Positions 1-5,301 of a stretch of DNA of 5,444 nucleotides are shown here, piece after piece. The position numbers and the translations under genes were made by a program. The stretch is taken from the NCBI GenBank assembly GCA_009786675.1, contig WQRP01000092.1, forward strand, positions 257 through 5,700, written 5' to 3'. How positions within the stretch are numbered: the stretch's first letter is position 1; each line of letters begins with the position of its first letter. The notes beneath the pieces were generated by a model. It worked only from the letters and a program-made list of their open reading frames with translations. It had not been told where the DNA came from and did no database searches. The stretch comes from Treponema sp. GTDB taxonomy: Bacteria > Spirochaetota > Spirochaetia > Treponematales > Breznakiellaceae.

Positions 1-125
1 GGCGTTCGGTTTCCGTTGCCATTTACGTTGTTGTTGTCGCCAGCCGGGTTATTGCACCCGACCGCCGAGATAGCGGCCACCGCAACCGCCGCGACGATCA
101 GCTTGAGCCTGTTCTTCCTCGTCAT
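1..125 (-). CDS. Putative lipoprotein, N-terminal 41 residues only (runs off the window)
   Basis: The minus strand from the ATG at 125-123 reads as an open frame to the window edge. It begins MTRKNRLKLIVAAVAVAAIS, followed by AVGC: a basic n-region (R3, K4, R6, K8), a hydrophobic core at about residues 9-22, and a cysteine at residue 24. This is a type II (lipoprotein) signal. The residues before the cysteine, A-V-G, are looser than the classic L-A-G lipobox but acceptable in spirochaetes. The mature part starts CNNPAGDNNNVNGNGNRT, a polar Asn/Gly-rich linker that typically tethers a folded domain to the membrane lipid. AGGGG at 136-132 lies 6 nt before the ATG and supports this start. The functional domain lies outside the window, so only membrane-anchored export can be inferred. 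The gene is divergent from the trmH-family gene and has its own candidate promoter at 253-224. Confidence 0.8.
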   Translation of the reverse strand, partial: MTRKNRLKLIVAAVAVAAISAVGCNNPAGDNNNVNGNGNRT

Positions 126-159
126 AAAAAACCCCTTTTTCGACTAGCCGCCTTACTTT

Positions 160-202
160 CCTTGCGGCGGGTAACCGAAAGATTACGTTTCGCCCCGCAA
201 GG
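160..202 (-). other. Predicted hairpin in the lipoprotein 5' leader
   Basis: CCTTGCGG (160-167) and CCGCAAGG (195-202) are perfect complements. Skipping one bulged C at 168, two more pairs form (169-170 with 193-194). Inside, GTAA (171-174) can pair with TTAC (183-186); an alternative inner pairing is CGAAA (176-180) with TTTCG (188-192). A competing hairpin also exists between GCCGC (147-151) and GCGGC (164-168). If transcription starts near 217 on the minus strand, these elements all lie in the untranslated leader, close enough to the AGGGG ribosome-binding site (136-132) to influence it. The pairing is visible in the sequence; a regulatory role is inferred. Confidence 0.4.
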
Positions 203-205
203 CAA

Positions 206-224
206 ATTCCGGCAACGCCGGAAT
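206..224. repeat. Perfect 8-bp inverted repeat with 3-nt loop
   Basis: ATTCCGGC (206-213), AAC, then GCCGGAAT (217-224). It overlaps the left arm of the larger inverted repeat at 213-246, so the two cannot form as hairpins at the same time. It has no T-run in either direction and so does not look like a terminator. It lies at the predicted lipoprotein transcription start and could be an operator half or the first element of the transcript. Confidence 0.5.
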
Positions 225-246
225 ATATACACGCCAACCGGCGTTG
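213..246. promoter_or_regulatory. Inverted repeat bracketing a -10 element; candidate operator
   Basis: CAACGCCGG (213-221) and CCGGCGTTG (238-246) are exact reverse complements, 9 of 9 bases, separated by 16 bp. The gap contains the AT-rich TATATA (minus strand 229-224), so the two arms flank the predicted -10 and cover part of the -35/-10 spacer of the lipoprotein promoter. A smaller repeat, ACGCC (231-235) and GGCGT (240-244), is nested in the right arm. The arms have the right geometry for a dimeric repressor binding over a promoter. The repeat is seen directly; operator function is inference, and the binding protein is unknown. Confidence 0.4.
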
Positions 247-253
247 TATTCAA
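224..253 (-). promoter_or_regulatory. Candidate sigma-70-type promoter for the lipoprotein gene
   Basis: On the minus strand, TTGAAT (253-248) matches four of six bases of the TTGACA -35. It is followed after 18 bp by TATATA (229-224), which matches four of six bases of TATAAT. Transcription would begin near 217, giving a leader of roughly 90 nt before the ATG at 125. This is the best promoter-like pair seen upstream of this gene, but the consensus match is moderate. Confidence 0.35.
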
Positions 254-354
254 AAATGGGAAGCGACTTCCTGGCCGCTGGCATGAAACACGCTGGCCTC
301 TGGCGAAGGTAGGGCAGAACCGGGACAAATTTTTTTCGGGAGATTAAGGTGCGT

Positions 355-419
<65 letters not shown>

Positions 420-425
420 CGGAAA

Positions 426-468
426 CGGCGGAAATTGTCAAGGGGGTAGTCTGGGGAATTTGCCGCCG
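426..468. other. Long imperfect hairpin just after the GT tract
   Basis: CGGCGGAAATT (426-436) pairs with AATTTGCCGCCG (457-468) over 11 base pairs with a single bulged G at 462, leaving a 20-nt G-rich loop (437-456). It starts 10 bp after the GT tract and sits 98 bp upstream of the trmH-family ATG. No T-run follows, so it is not a standard rho-independent terminator. It could be an mRNA leader structure or a cruciform-forming site beside the GT repeat; its role is unknown. Confidence 0.45.
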
Positions 469-566
469 CGCTTCGATTGCCACTTGCATGGCTACGATAA
501 TGCCACGGGTCGCGAAAAATGTAAAGCCGTGTTTTTGGTGGAAACCCGCCGCGCCAATGTGCTACG

Positions 567-1403
567 ATGGCTAAATCACCGATGGTCACGATTTACAAGC
601 TCGAGAAACTGCCCCGCAACCAGCGCCTGCGAAAAGTCGCCTCGGTTTTCGCGGCGGCGGAAAGACGCCTTTGTTCCGGCGCGGGCGCCTCCGCCGGGGA
701 TCTGCGCTACTTTTCCGGTATTGCCGAGTTCCTTTCCCGCGATCCCCTGTTCGCGCAACCGGCCAGGGACGCCTTCGCCGCCGCCTCGGGGGTTTTCGCC
801 CGGGCGGCGATCCCCGGGGAAACCTGCGGGGACGCCAGGCGATCCCTTAACGAGGCCAGGCACATCCTGCTGGCCGAAACGGGCCGGAGCCAGGCGGACT
901 GGGATTTCTTTGACGGGGACGGACGCCTGGATCCGGCTCGGCGGCGCGTGTTTCCGGGGATGCGCGTTTACCTGGACGACGTCCGCTCGCCGTTCAACGT
1001 GGGGGCGATGTTCCGCAGCGCGGAAAGCTTCGGCGCGGAAAGGATTTTCGTCTCGCGGTTCTGCGCCGACCCTGGCCACGCGCGCGCCCAAAGGACCGCG
1101 ATGGGCTGCGTTGACGTGCTGCCCTGGGAACGCGGGGATCCTTTTGCCGACCGGGGGGAGGCGGTTTTCGCGCTGGAAACCGGCGGAACCCCGCTGGCGG
1201 AATTCGCCTTTCCCAGGCGGGGGCTGTTAATAGTAGGTTCCGAGGAGCTTGGCGTCAGTCCCCGGGCTCTTGCCGTGGCGGACGCCTCCCTGGGCAGGGT
1301 CTCGATTCCCTGCTACGGCGCCAAGGGGTCGCTTAACGTTTCCGTGGCGTTTGGGATCGCGATGCAGGCCTGGGCGGCCCGCCTGGTGGAGCAGCCTATT
1401 TAA
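567..1403 (+). CDS. TrmH/SpoU-family RNA 2'-O-methyltransferase
   Basis: The 278-residue product carries all three signature motifs of the SpoU (SPOUT) family in its C-terminal half. Motif 1 is NVGAMFRSAESFGA (residues 144-157), with N144 and the catalytic-type R150. Motif 2 is IVGSEELGVS (222-231). Motif 3 is around VSIPCYGAKGSLNVSVAFG (245-263), where the SLNVSVA segment forms part of the trefoil-knot SAM site. Such enzymes transfer a methyl group from S-adenosylmethionine to a ribose 2'-OH of tRNA or rRNA in the cytoplasm. Residues 1-130 form an N-terminal region that probably contributes to RNA binding. The exact target base cannot be read from sequence. Neither the ATG at 567 nor the in-frame ATG at 582 (giving MVTIYKLEKLP) has a clear Shine-Dalgarno; 582 is a credible alternative start. 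The 3' end overlaps the convergent CofE-like gene by 8 bp. Confidence 0.9.
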   Translation: MAKSPMVTIYKLEKLPRNQRLRKVASVFAAAERRLCSGAGASAGDLRYFSGIAEFLSRDPLFAQPARDAFAAASGVFARAAIPGETCGDARRSLNEARHILLAETGRSQADWDFFDGDGRLDPARRRVFPGMRVYLDDVRSPFNVGAMFRSAESFGAERIFVSRFCADPGHARAQRTAMGCVDVLPWERGDPFADRGEAVFALETGGTPLAEFAFPRRGLLIVGSEELGVSPRALAVADASLGRVSIPCYGAKGSLNVSVAFGIAMQAWAARLVEQPI

Positions 1404-2580
1404 TCGCGTAGTTGTCGAAGTACCCCTGGATCAGGACAATCGGGGTGCCCTTGTCGCCGGATCCGCTTACCAGGTCGCAAAGGCTGCCGAGCAGGTCGGT
1501 CAGTTGCCTGGGCGTGGTTCCCTCGGACTCCATCTTGCCCATCTGGTCGCGCCCGGCCTTCGCGCTTATCGCCTGTTCGATAGCCCGGCGCGCCTCGTCC
1601 TTGGAAAGGCTGGCGAAGTCGTTGTCGGCAAGGTACTTCAGCTTTAGCTCGTTGGGCGTTCCCGCCAGGCCGGATGTAAAGGCCGGGGCGATGACCGGAT
1701 CGGCCAGCTCCCATATGCCGCCGACCGGATCCTTGAACCCGCCGTCGCCGTACACCAGAACCTCCATCGTCTTGCCGGTAAGATCCCGGAGCGCGGCCTG
1801 CATCTTTTTGACAAAGTCGTCGCAGTTCCTAGGGAACAGCTTGACCCGCTCCTCCGACGCCTTGTTCGAGCCCAGCAGCCCGTAAAGCTCGTTGTAGCCG
1901 CTGCCGTTGACGGGCGCGGTCAGGATCTCGTCAATCCCGAAGACCTTCTTCGCCCCGGCGGCGTGCAGCGCGCGTTTCGTCCTGGCCCTTGTGTGGATAT
2001 CGGCGGCGATGGCCTGGTCGGCGTACTCGACGATGCGCTTCGGGTCGGAGCAAAGGATTATGTCTATGTTGCCGCCGAGCGATTTGTAGTAGGCGACGTA
2101 GTCGATGCCGGTAAACCGGTGCCTGGTGTCGTTCCCGAAAAGGCGGCGGTAGTCGGGCTCGCTAAGGCAGTCCGAGTACGGGTTGAGCCGCTTGTCGTCC
2201 ACGTCCTCCCAGGTTACCAGTTGGTTGCCGACCTCGTCGGCCGGGTAGCTAAGCTGGACGGTGACCTTTTCGACGCCGCGGGCGATGGCCTTAAGCAGCA
2301 TGGCGAAACGGTTCCTGCTTAGGATGGGAAACACGACGCCGACGTGGCCGCCGGCGAACTTGGCCCGCACGTCGGCGGCAATCTGGTCGACCGAGGCGTA
2401 GTTCCCCTGCGATCGCGCCACGACCGCCTCGGTAATCCCGACGATGTCGCCGTCGTTTACCCGGATGTTCTCGTTCTCTATCGCGTCCTTTAGGGACTCG
2501 CAGACGACGGCTACCAGATCGTCCGACTCGCGGATAATCGGCGTCCGCAAGCCCAACGCCCGTGTTCCAATCACTCTCAT
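1396..2580 (-). CDS. CofE-like protein (coenzyme F420-0:L-glutamate ligase family)
   Basis: The 394-residue product resembles the CofE family, whose archaeal and actinobacterial members use GTP and a divalent metal to add L-glutamate to F420-0. Family-like segments are VNDGDIVGITEAVVARSQG (residues 41-59, the beta-strand and nucleotide-side motif), KTMEVLVYGDGGFKDPVGG (270-288, in the place of the CofE V-I-x-D-T-x-G-R-x-x-R metal-site region), IAPAFTSGLAG (297-307), and a closing GDKGTPIVLIQG (375-386), like GGDGIPAVVVRG. It is longer than classical CofE (about 250 residues) because of a middle insertion at roughly 85-210. ATG at 2580 is preferred because the product then begins MRVIGTRALG; an in-frame GTG at 2595 adds five residues. 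No other F420 gene is visible, so the true substrate is uncertain. No signal peptide or membrane segment is seen; it is probably cytoplasmic. Confidence 0.75.
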   Translation of the reverse strand: MRVIGTRALGLRTPIIRESDDLVAVVCESLKDAIENENIRVNDGDIVGITEAVVARSQGNYASVDQIAADVRAKFAGGHVGVVFPILSRNRFAMLLKAIARGVEKVTVQLSYPADEVGNQLVTWEDVDDKRLNPYSDCLSEPDYRRLFGNDTRHRFTGIDYVAYYKSLGGNIDIILCSDPKRIVEYADQAIAADIHTRARTKRALHAAGAKKVFGIDEILTAPVNGSGYNELYGLLGSNKASEERVKLFPRNCDDFVKKMQAALRDLTGKTMEVLVYGDGGFKDPVGGIWELADPVIAPAFTSGLAGTPNELKLKYLADNDFASLSKDEARRAIEQAISAKAGRDQMGKMESEGTTPRQLTDLLGSLCDLVSGSGDKGTPIVLIQGYFDNYAIK

Positions 2581-2585
2581 GCCCC

Positions 2586-2614
2586 AGTCTAGCACATGGG
2601 GAAGGGAATGAATA
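2586..2614 (-). promoter_or_regulatory. Candidate promoter giving a nearly leaderless CofE-like mRNA
   Basis: On the minus strand TATTCA (2614-2609) and TAGACT (2591-2586) are separated by 17 bp; TG at 2595-2594 stands three bases too far upstream to be a standard extended -10. TAGACT ends only 5 nt before the ATG at 2580, so transcription would start at or within a few bases of the start codon. No Shine-Dalgarno at a usable distance is present, which fits leaderless initiation. The -35 match is weak (three of six bases). Confidence 0.25.
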
Positions 2615-2635
2615 GGAGCCGCCGCGATCCAAATG

Positions 2636-2668
2636 TTGCCTTTCCCGCCGGCGTTTGTTTATTACAAT
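2636..2668 (+). promoter_or_regulatory. Weak candidate promoter for the efflux operon
   Basis: TACAAT (2663-2668) matches the -10 consensus at five of six positions. TTTCCC (2641-2646) at 16 bp is a poor -35, and the better TTGCCT (2636-2641) is too far away at 21 bp, so an activator or another sigma factor might be needed. If used, it would give a leader of about 195 nt before the 12-codon leader ORF. That leader contains small inverted repeats: CCGGC/GCCGG (2674-2687), GCGG/CCGC (2701-2720), CCTGT/ACAGG (2730-2744) and ACCAA/TTGGT (2751-2770). None is followed by a strong T-run. Confidence 0.25.
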
Positions 2669-2869
2669 GGTGGCCGGCTGGTGCCGGATTAAGAGTTGGG
2701 GCGGCTGTTTTATTAACCGCGGGCGTGCTCCTGTCGCCAACAGGGAGTTTACCAAGATTTTACCTTTGGTTTAACTGATGTTTAGTACTCCGCCTTAACT
2801 TCAAACTGCGGTATTTTTGCGCCGCGCGGGATCCTTTTCGGGACGCCATGGCTTTGTTGGAGGTTACCT

Positions 2870-2908
2870 ATGTATCTGACCAGGGGTGTTTGGAGATTTG
2901 TAGCATGA
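2870..2908 (+). CDS. Leader peptide of 12 residues, translationally coupled to the TolC-family gene
   Basis: The frame ATG (2870) to TGA (2906-2908) encodes MYLTRGVWRFVA. It is preceded by TTGGAGG (2857-2863), the strongest Shine-Dalgarno-like sequence in this leader, with a 6-nt gap to the ATG. Its TGA overlaps the channel gene's preferred ATG at 2905 as ATGA, the usual arrangement for translational coupling. Ribosomes finishing the leader would be placed on the channel start, which has only a GGAG (2892-2895), located inside the leader ORF. Stalling on the leader would either block or expose that site, so a drug- or stress-responsive switch is conceivable. No known arrest motif was recognised. 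The ORF, the Shine-Dalgarno and the overlap are seen directly; expression and regulation are inferred. It could instead be a chance short frame. Confidence 0.5.
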   Translation: MYLTRGVWRFVA

Positions 2909-4335
2909 GTTTTTTCCCGGGCGGCGGCGGAAGCGCTAGACGCCTCAAGGCTCTTTTGGTGGCGGGGCTTGTCATGTGCGGCCCCCTGTTTGCCCAGGCG
3001 GAGGGTTCCCTGCGCATTAGCCCGGACGAGGCCGTCGATCTGGCGATAAGGAACAACCTTGGCCTGGAATCGGCGCGGATAAGCACCGCCACGGCAAGGC
3101 GGGCCGCGAACCTTTCCTGGAACCAGTTTCTCCCCGAGATGATGGCGTCCGGATCCCTGCTGCGGCTGAACACGGCTCCTGCGGGAATGGGCGATCTTGT
3201 TGGCGGCATAATGGGTGGCATGGGGGTGCCTCCGGCAATGTGGCCAGATATGCCCTCGCCTCCCCAGTGGCTGCTGGCCGGTTCCTTCTCCGCGACGCTC
3301 AACTTCAGCTTCGCCATGATAGAGGAAATGAACAGGCTAAGGATCGACCACGAGAGGGGGCTTGTTTCCTACGCCAGGGCAAGGGCCCAGCTTGAGCGGG
3401 ATGTCCGCAAGGCCTACCACAACATACTTCTGCTGCAGGAGAACATCGCCCTGCTGCACGGCAGCCTGGAAAACGCCGACAGGCAGGTGCAGATTGCCCA
3501 GGCGAATTTCAACGCCGGCCTGGCTCCGGAGCTTACCCTGCTGCAGGCGCAGGTGGGCAGGGAAAACCTTAGGCCGGTGATCGACCAGGCCGAGGGCGGG
3601 CTCAGGCTTCTGATGATGCAGTTTTCCATGTTCCTGGGGCTGCCCCACGATACCGCGTTCGAGCTTGTCCCGGTCGAGACCGCCCTGGCCCCGATTACCT
3701 TTGACACGGCGCAGTTGATCGGCAGGGCCGCCGCCGACAACCTGGACATTCTGGAGCTTAGGCAGACCATTCTTTTAATGGAAAGCGGCAGGACCGCGAT
3801 GCGGCTTGGGCTGTTCACGCCGTTCCTTTCCCTGGGCTGGAACGCCGACCCGACCTTTACCGGGCTCTGGGACGAAAGCCTGACCGACAGGGATTTCTGG
3901 GGCCAGCAGTCCGGGGCCTTCAGGTTTACCGTTGGCTTCCGGCTGAACGGTTTTCTTCCCTTTAGTGCGGAACGCCAGGGCCTTCGCGCGTTGGAGGACC
4001 AAATCAGGGGCGTCAACATCGGCCTGGCGCAGATGGTCCGGGGGACCGAGATTCAAATCCACAACCTGGTGCTTACCCTGGAAAGGATAAAGCTGACCAT
4101 GGAGGCTCTGGAGCAGACGGTTGCCCTGGCGGAGCGGTCCTTCGCCCTTGCCGAGCAGGCCTATGGCGCGGGGCTGATCGACCTGTTCCAGGTGCAAAAC
4201 GCGGAAATGTCGCTCAGGCAGGCGCGCGTGCAGTTGCACGAACAGCAGTTCAACTACCTCAACAGTCTTATCGACCTTGAGTATGCATTGGGGGTTCCCT
4301 TCGGAAGCCTGACTTCCCCGGTGAACCTAAACTAG
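2905..4335 (+). CDS. TolC-family outer-membrane efflux channel (BesC-like)
   Basis: Forms the outer-membrane/periplasmic tunnel of a tripartite efflux pump. From ATG 2905 the protein has 476 residues. A signal peptide (basic R12, R13, K15, hydrophobic core 16-27, AQA at 30-32) fits cleavage before E33. Two OEP repeats follow, at about 38-250 and 275-476. Each has an alternating helix pattern and an N-x-G-L-x-x-L/D-L-x-x-x-Q-x segment: FNAGLAPELTLLQAQ (202-216) and YGAGLIDLFQVQNAE (420-434), typical of TolC channels. The first presumptive extracellular loop (95-120) is rich in Gly, Met and Pro with five methionines. I prefer 2905 over the in-frame ATG at 2848 because 2905 gives a normal signal peptide directly at the N-terminus, has GGAG 9 nt upstream, and couples to the leader ORF; 2848 would add 19 residues before the signal. 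The adaptor start follows 14 nt after the stop, indicating an operon. Arginine AGG codons are frequent here. Confidence 0.9.
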   Translation: MSFFPGGGGSARRLKALLVAGLVMCGPLFAQAEGSLRISPDEAVDLAIRNNLGLESARISTATARRAANLSWNQFLPEMMASGSLLRLNTAPAGMGDLVGGIMGGMGVPPAMWPDMPSPPQWLLAGSFSATLNFSFAMIEEMNRLRIDHERGLVSYARARAQLERDVRKAYHNILLLQENIALLHGSLENADRQVQIAQANFNAGLAPELTLLQAQVGRENLRPVIDQAEGGLRLLMMQFSMFLGLPHDTAFELVPVETALAPITFDTAQLIGRAAADNLDILELRQTILLMESGRTAMRLGLFTPFLSLGWNADPTFTGLWDESLTDRDFWGQQSGAFRFTVGFRLNGFLPFSAERQGLRALEDQIRGVNIGLAQMVRGTEIQIHNLVLTLERIKLTMEALEQTVALAERSFALAEQAYGAGLIDLFQVQNAEMSLRQARVQLHEQQFNYLNSLIDLEYALGVPFGSLTSPVNLN

Positions 4336-4349
4336 AAAGGAGTATGTTT

Positions 4350-5300
4350 ATGAAGGCTAAAGTGTTGTTCCCGCTTTTGGCGGTGTCGCTGGCGGGTTTT
4401 TTCTTTTCCTCCTGCAACGAGGAAGGGGAGGGGATTGGAAGGCTCCTGGGGGGCGGGGAAACCGAGGCCATTGTCCCGGTTTTCGCGGTCAATACGATCG
4501 CGGCGGCGCAGGGTCCGATCCAGGACTTTATCGGTCTTTCCGGGGACGTTATCGCCAGTTCCGTGGTTGACGCGGTTCCCGAGGCCGCCGGCAGGGTGGA
4601 ACAGGTGTTTGTCACGATAGGGCAGCGGGTGTACAGGGGGCAGACCATCGCGACGGTGGATCCCTCCCGCCCGGGCATGACCTTCCAGCTTAACACCGTG
4701 ACCGCGCCGGTCACCGGGACTATCGTGATGCTTCCGGTCCAGGTCGGCATGACAATCGGCCCGGGGATGCCGGTCGCCCGGGTCGCCAGCGGCAACACCC
4801 TGGAAATCCGGCTTTTCGTGGCGGAACGCTTTATCTCGCGGATGGCGCTGGGCCTTCCGGCCGAGATTACCCTGGCCGCCTGGCCGGGCGAGGTTTTCCA
4901 GGGCCGGATCTACGAGCTTTCCCCGACCATCGATCCGATTTCCAGGACCATGGAAGTCCGGGTAAGGGTGAACCAGCCCGGCGACAGGCTTAGGGCGGGG
5001 ATGTTCGCCAACGTCCGGCTTATAACCGAGCGCAAGGAAAACGTCGTCAAGATCCCGGCCTCGGCCATGATTACCCGGTTCGGGAACCAGTACGTTTACG
5101 TCGTCGAGCAGGATCCGGAAGACCCGGAGCACAACGTGGCGCGAAGGCGCAACATTACCCCGGGGATCCTTGTGGACGGGATGCTGGAAGTCCAAAGCGG
5201 GCTTGAGCCGCAGGAGGAGGTCGTCGCCCGGGGACAGACCCTGCTGGAGGACGGCGTAAGGGTGAACGTTATCGAGCGGCTTACGCCGATTGGCGGTTAG
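4350..5300 (+). CDS. RND efflux periplasmic adaptor lipoprotein, hairpin-less (BesA-like)
   Basis: Membrane-fusion adaptor that links the RND pump to the TolC-type channel; 316 residues from ATG 4350. That ATG is 7 nt after AAAGGAG (4336-4342), whereas the ATG at 4344 is only 1 nt away and therefore unlikely. The N-terminus MKAKVLFPLLAVSLAGFFFS, then S-C, is a lipoprotein signal with Cys22, so the protein should be anchored in the inner membrane's outer leaflet. The barrel-sandwich (lipoyl) halves are at about 74-106, containing AAGRVEQVFVTIGQRVYRGQ, and 116-146, containing TAPVTGTIVMLPVQVGMTIG. Only about 10 residues join them, so the coiled-coil alpha-hairpin of typical adaptors is absent. 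A beta-barrel (about 150-226, with DPISRTMEVRVRV) and a membrane-proximal domain (about 230-308, with KIPASAMI) follow. Borrelia BesA is known to lack the hairpin too. The stop is 1 nt before the pump start. Confidence 0.9.
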   Translation: MKAKVLFPLLAVSLAGFFFSSCNEEGEGIGRLLGGGETEAIVPVFAVNTIAAAQGPIQDFIGLSGDVIASSVVDAVPEAAGRVEQVFVTIGQRVYRGQTIATVDPSRPGMTFQLNTVTAPVTGTIVMLPVQVGMTIGPGMPVARVASGNTLEIRLFVAERFISRMALGLPAEITLAAWPGEVFQGRIYELSPTIDPISRTMEVRVRVNQPGDRLRAGMFANVRLITERKENVVKIPASAMITRFGNQYVYVVEQDPEDPEHNVARRRNITPGILVDGMLEVQSGLEPQEEVVARGQTLLEDGVRVNVIERLTPIGG

Positions 5301-5301
5301 C

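Noticed and set aside
126..225. Known riboswitch (c-di-GMP, ZTP or fluoride type) in the lipoprotein leader
   Set aside because: Some short GC-rich words looked suggestive, but none of the conserved core sequences of these classes is present in the right order.
301..340. Terminator ending in the T7 run at 330-336
   Set aside because: No stable stem directly precedes the T-run on the plus strand, and the minus-strand reading also lacks one.
162..347. 61-residue plus-strand frame
   Set aside because: It starts at TTG without a Shine-Dalgarno, lies over hairpins and the predicted lipoprotein promoter, and the product has no recognisable features.
576..1091. 171-residue minus-strand frame
   Set aside because: It is antisense to the well-supported trmH-family gene and is an Arg/Pro/Gly-rich shadow typical of high-GC DNA.
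2730..2750. Possible rho-independent terminator (CCTGT/ACAGG followed by TTT)
   Set aside because: The stem is only 5 bp and the T-run has three bases, too weak to call, and no gene on the plus strand ends just before it.
2596..2778. 60-residue plus-strand frame with a hydrophobic stretch, starting back-to-back with the CofE-like gene
   Set aside because: There is no Shine-Dalgarno before the ATG, the frame runs through the candidate promoter and small inverted repeats, and the hydrophobic stretch is weak evidence on its own.
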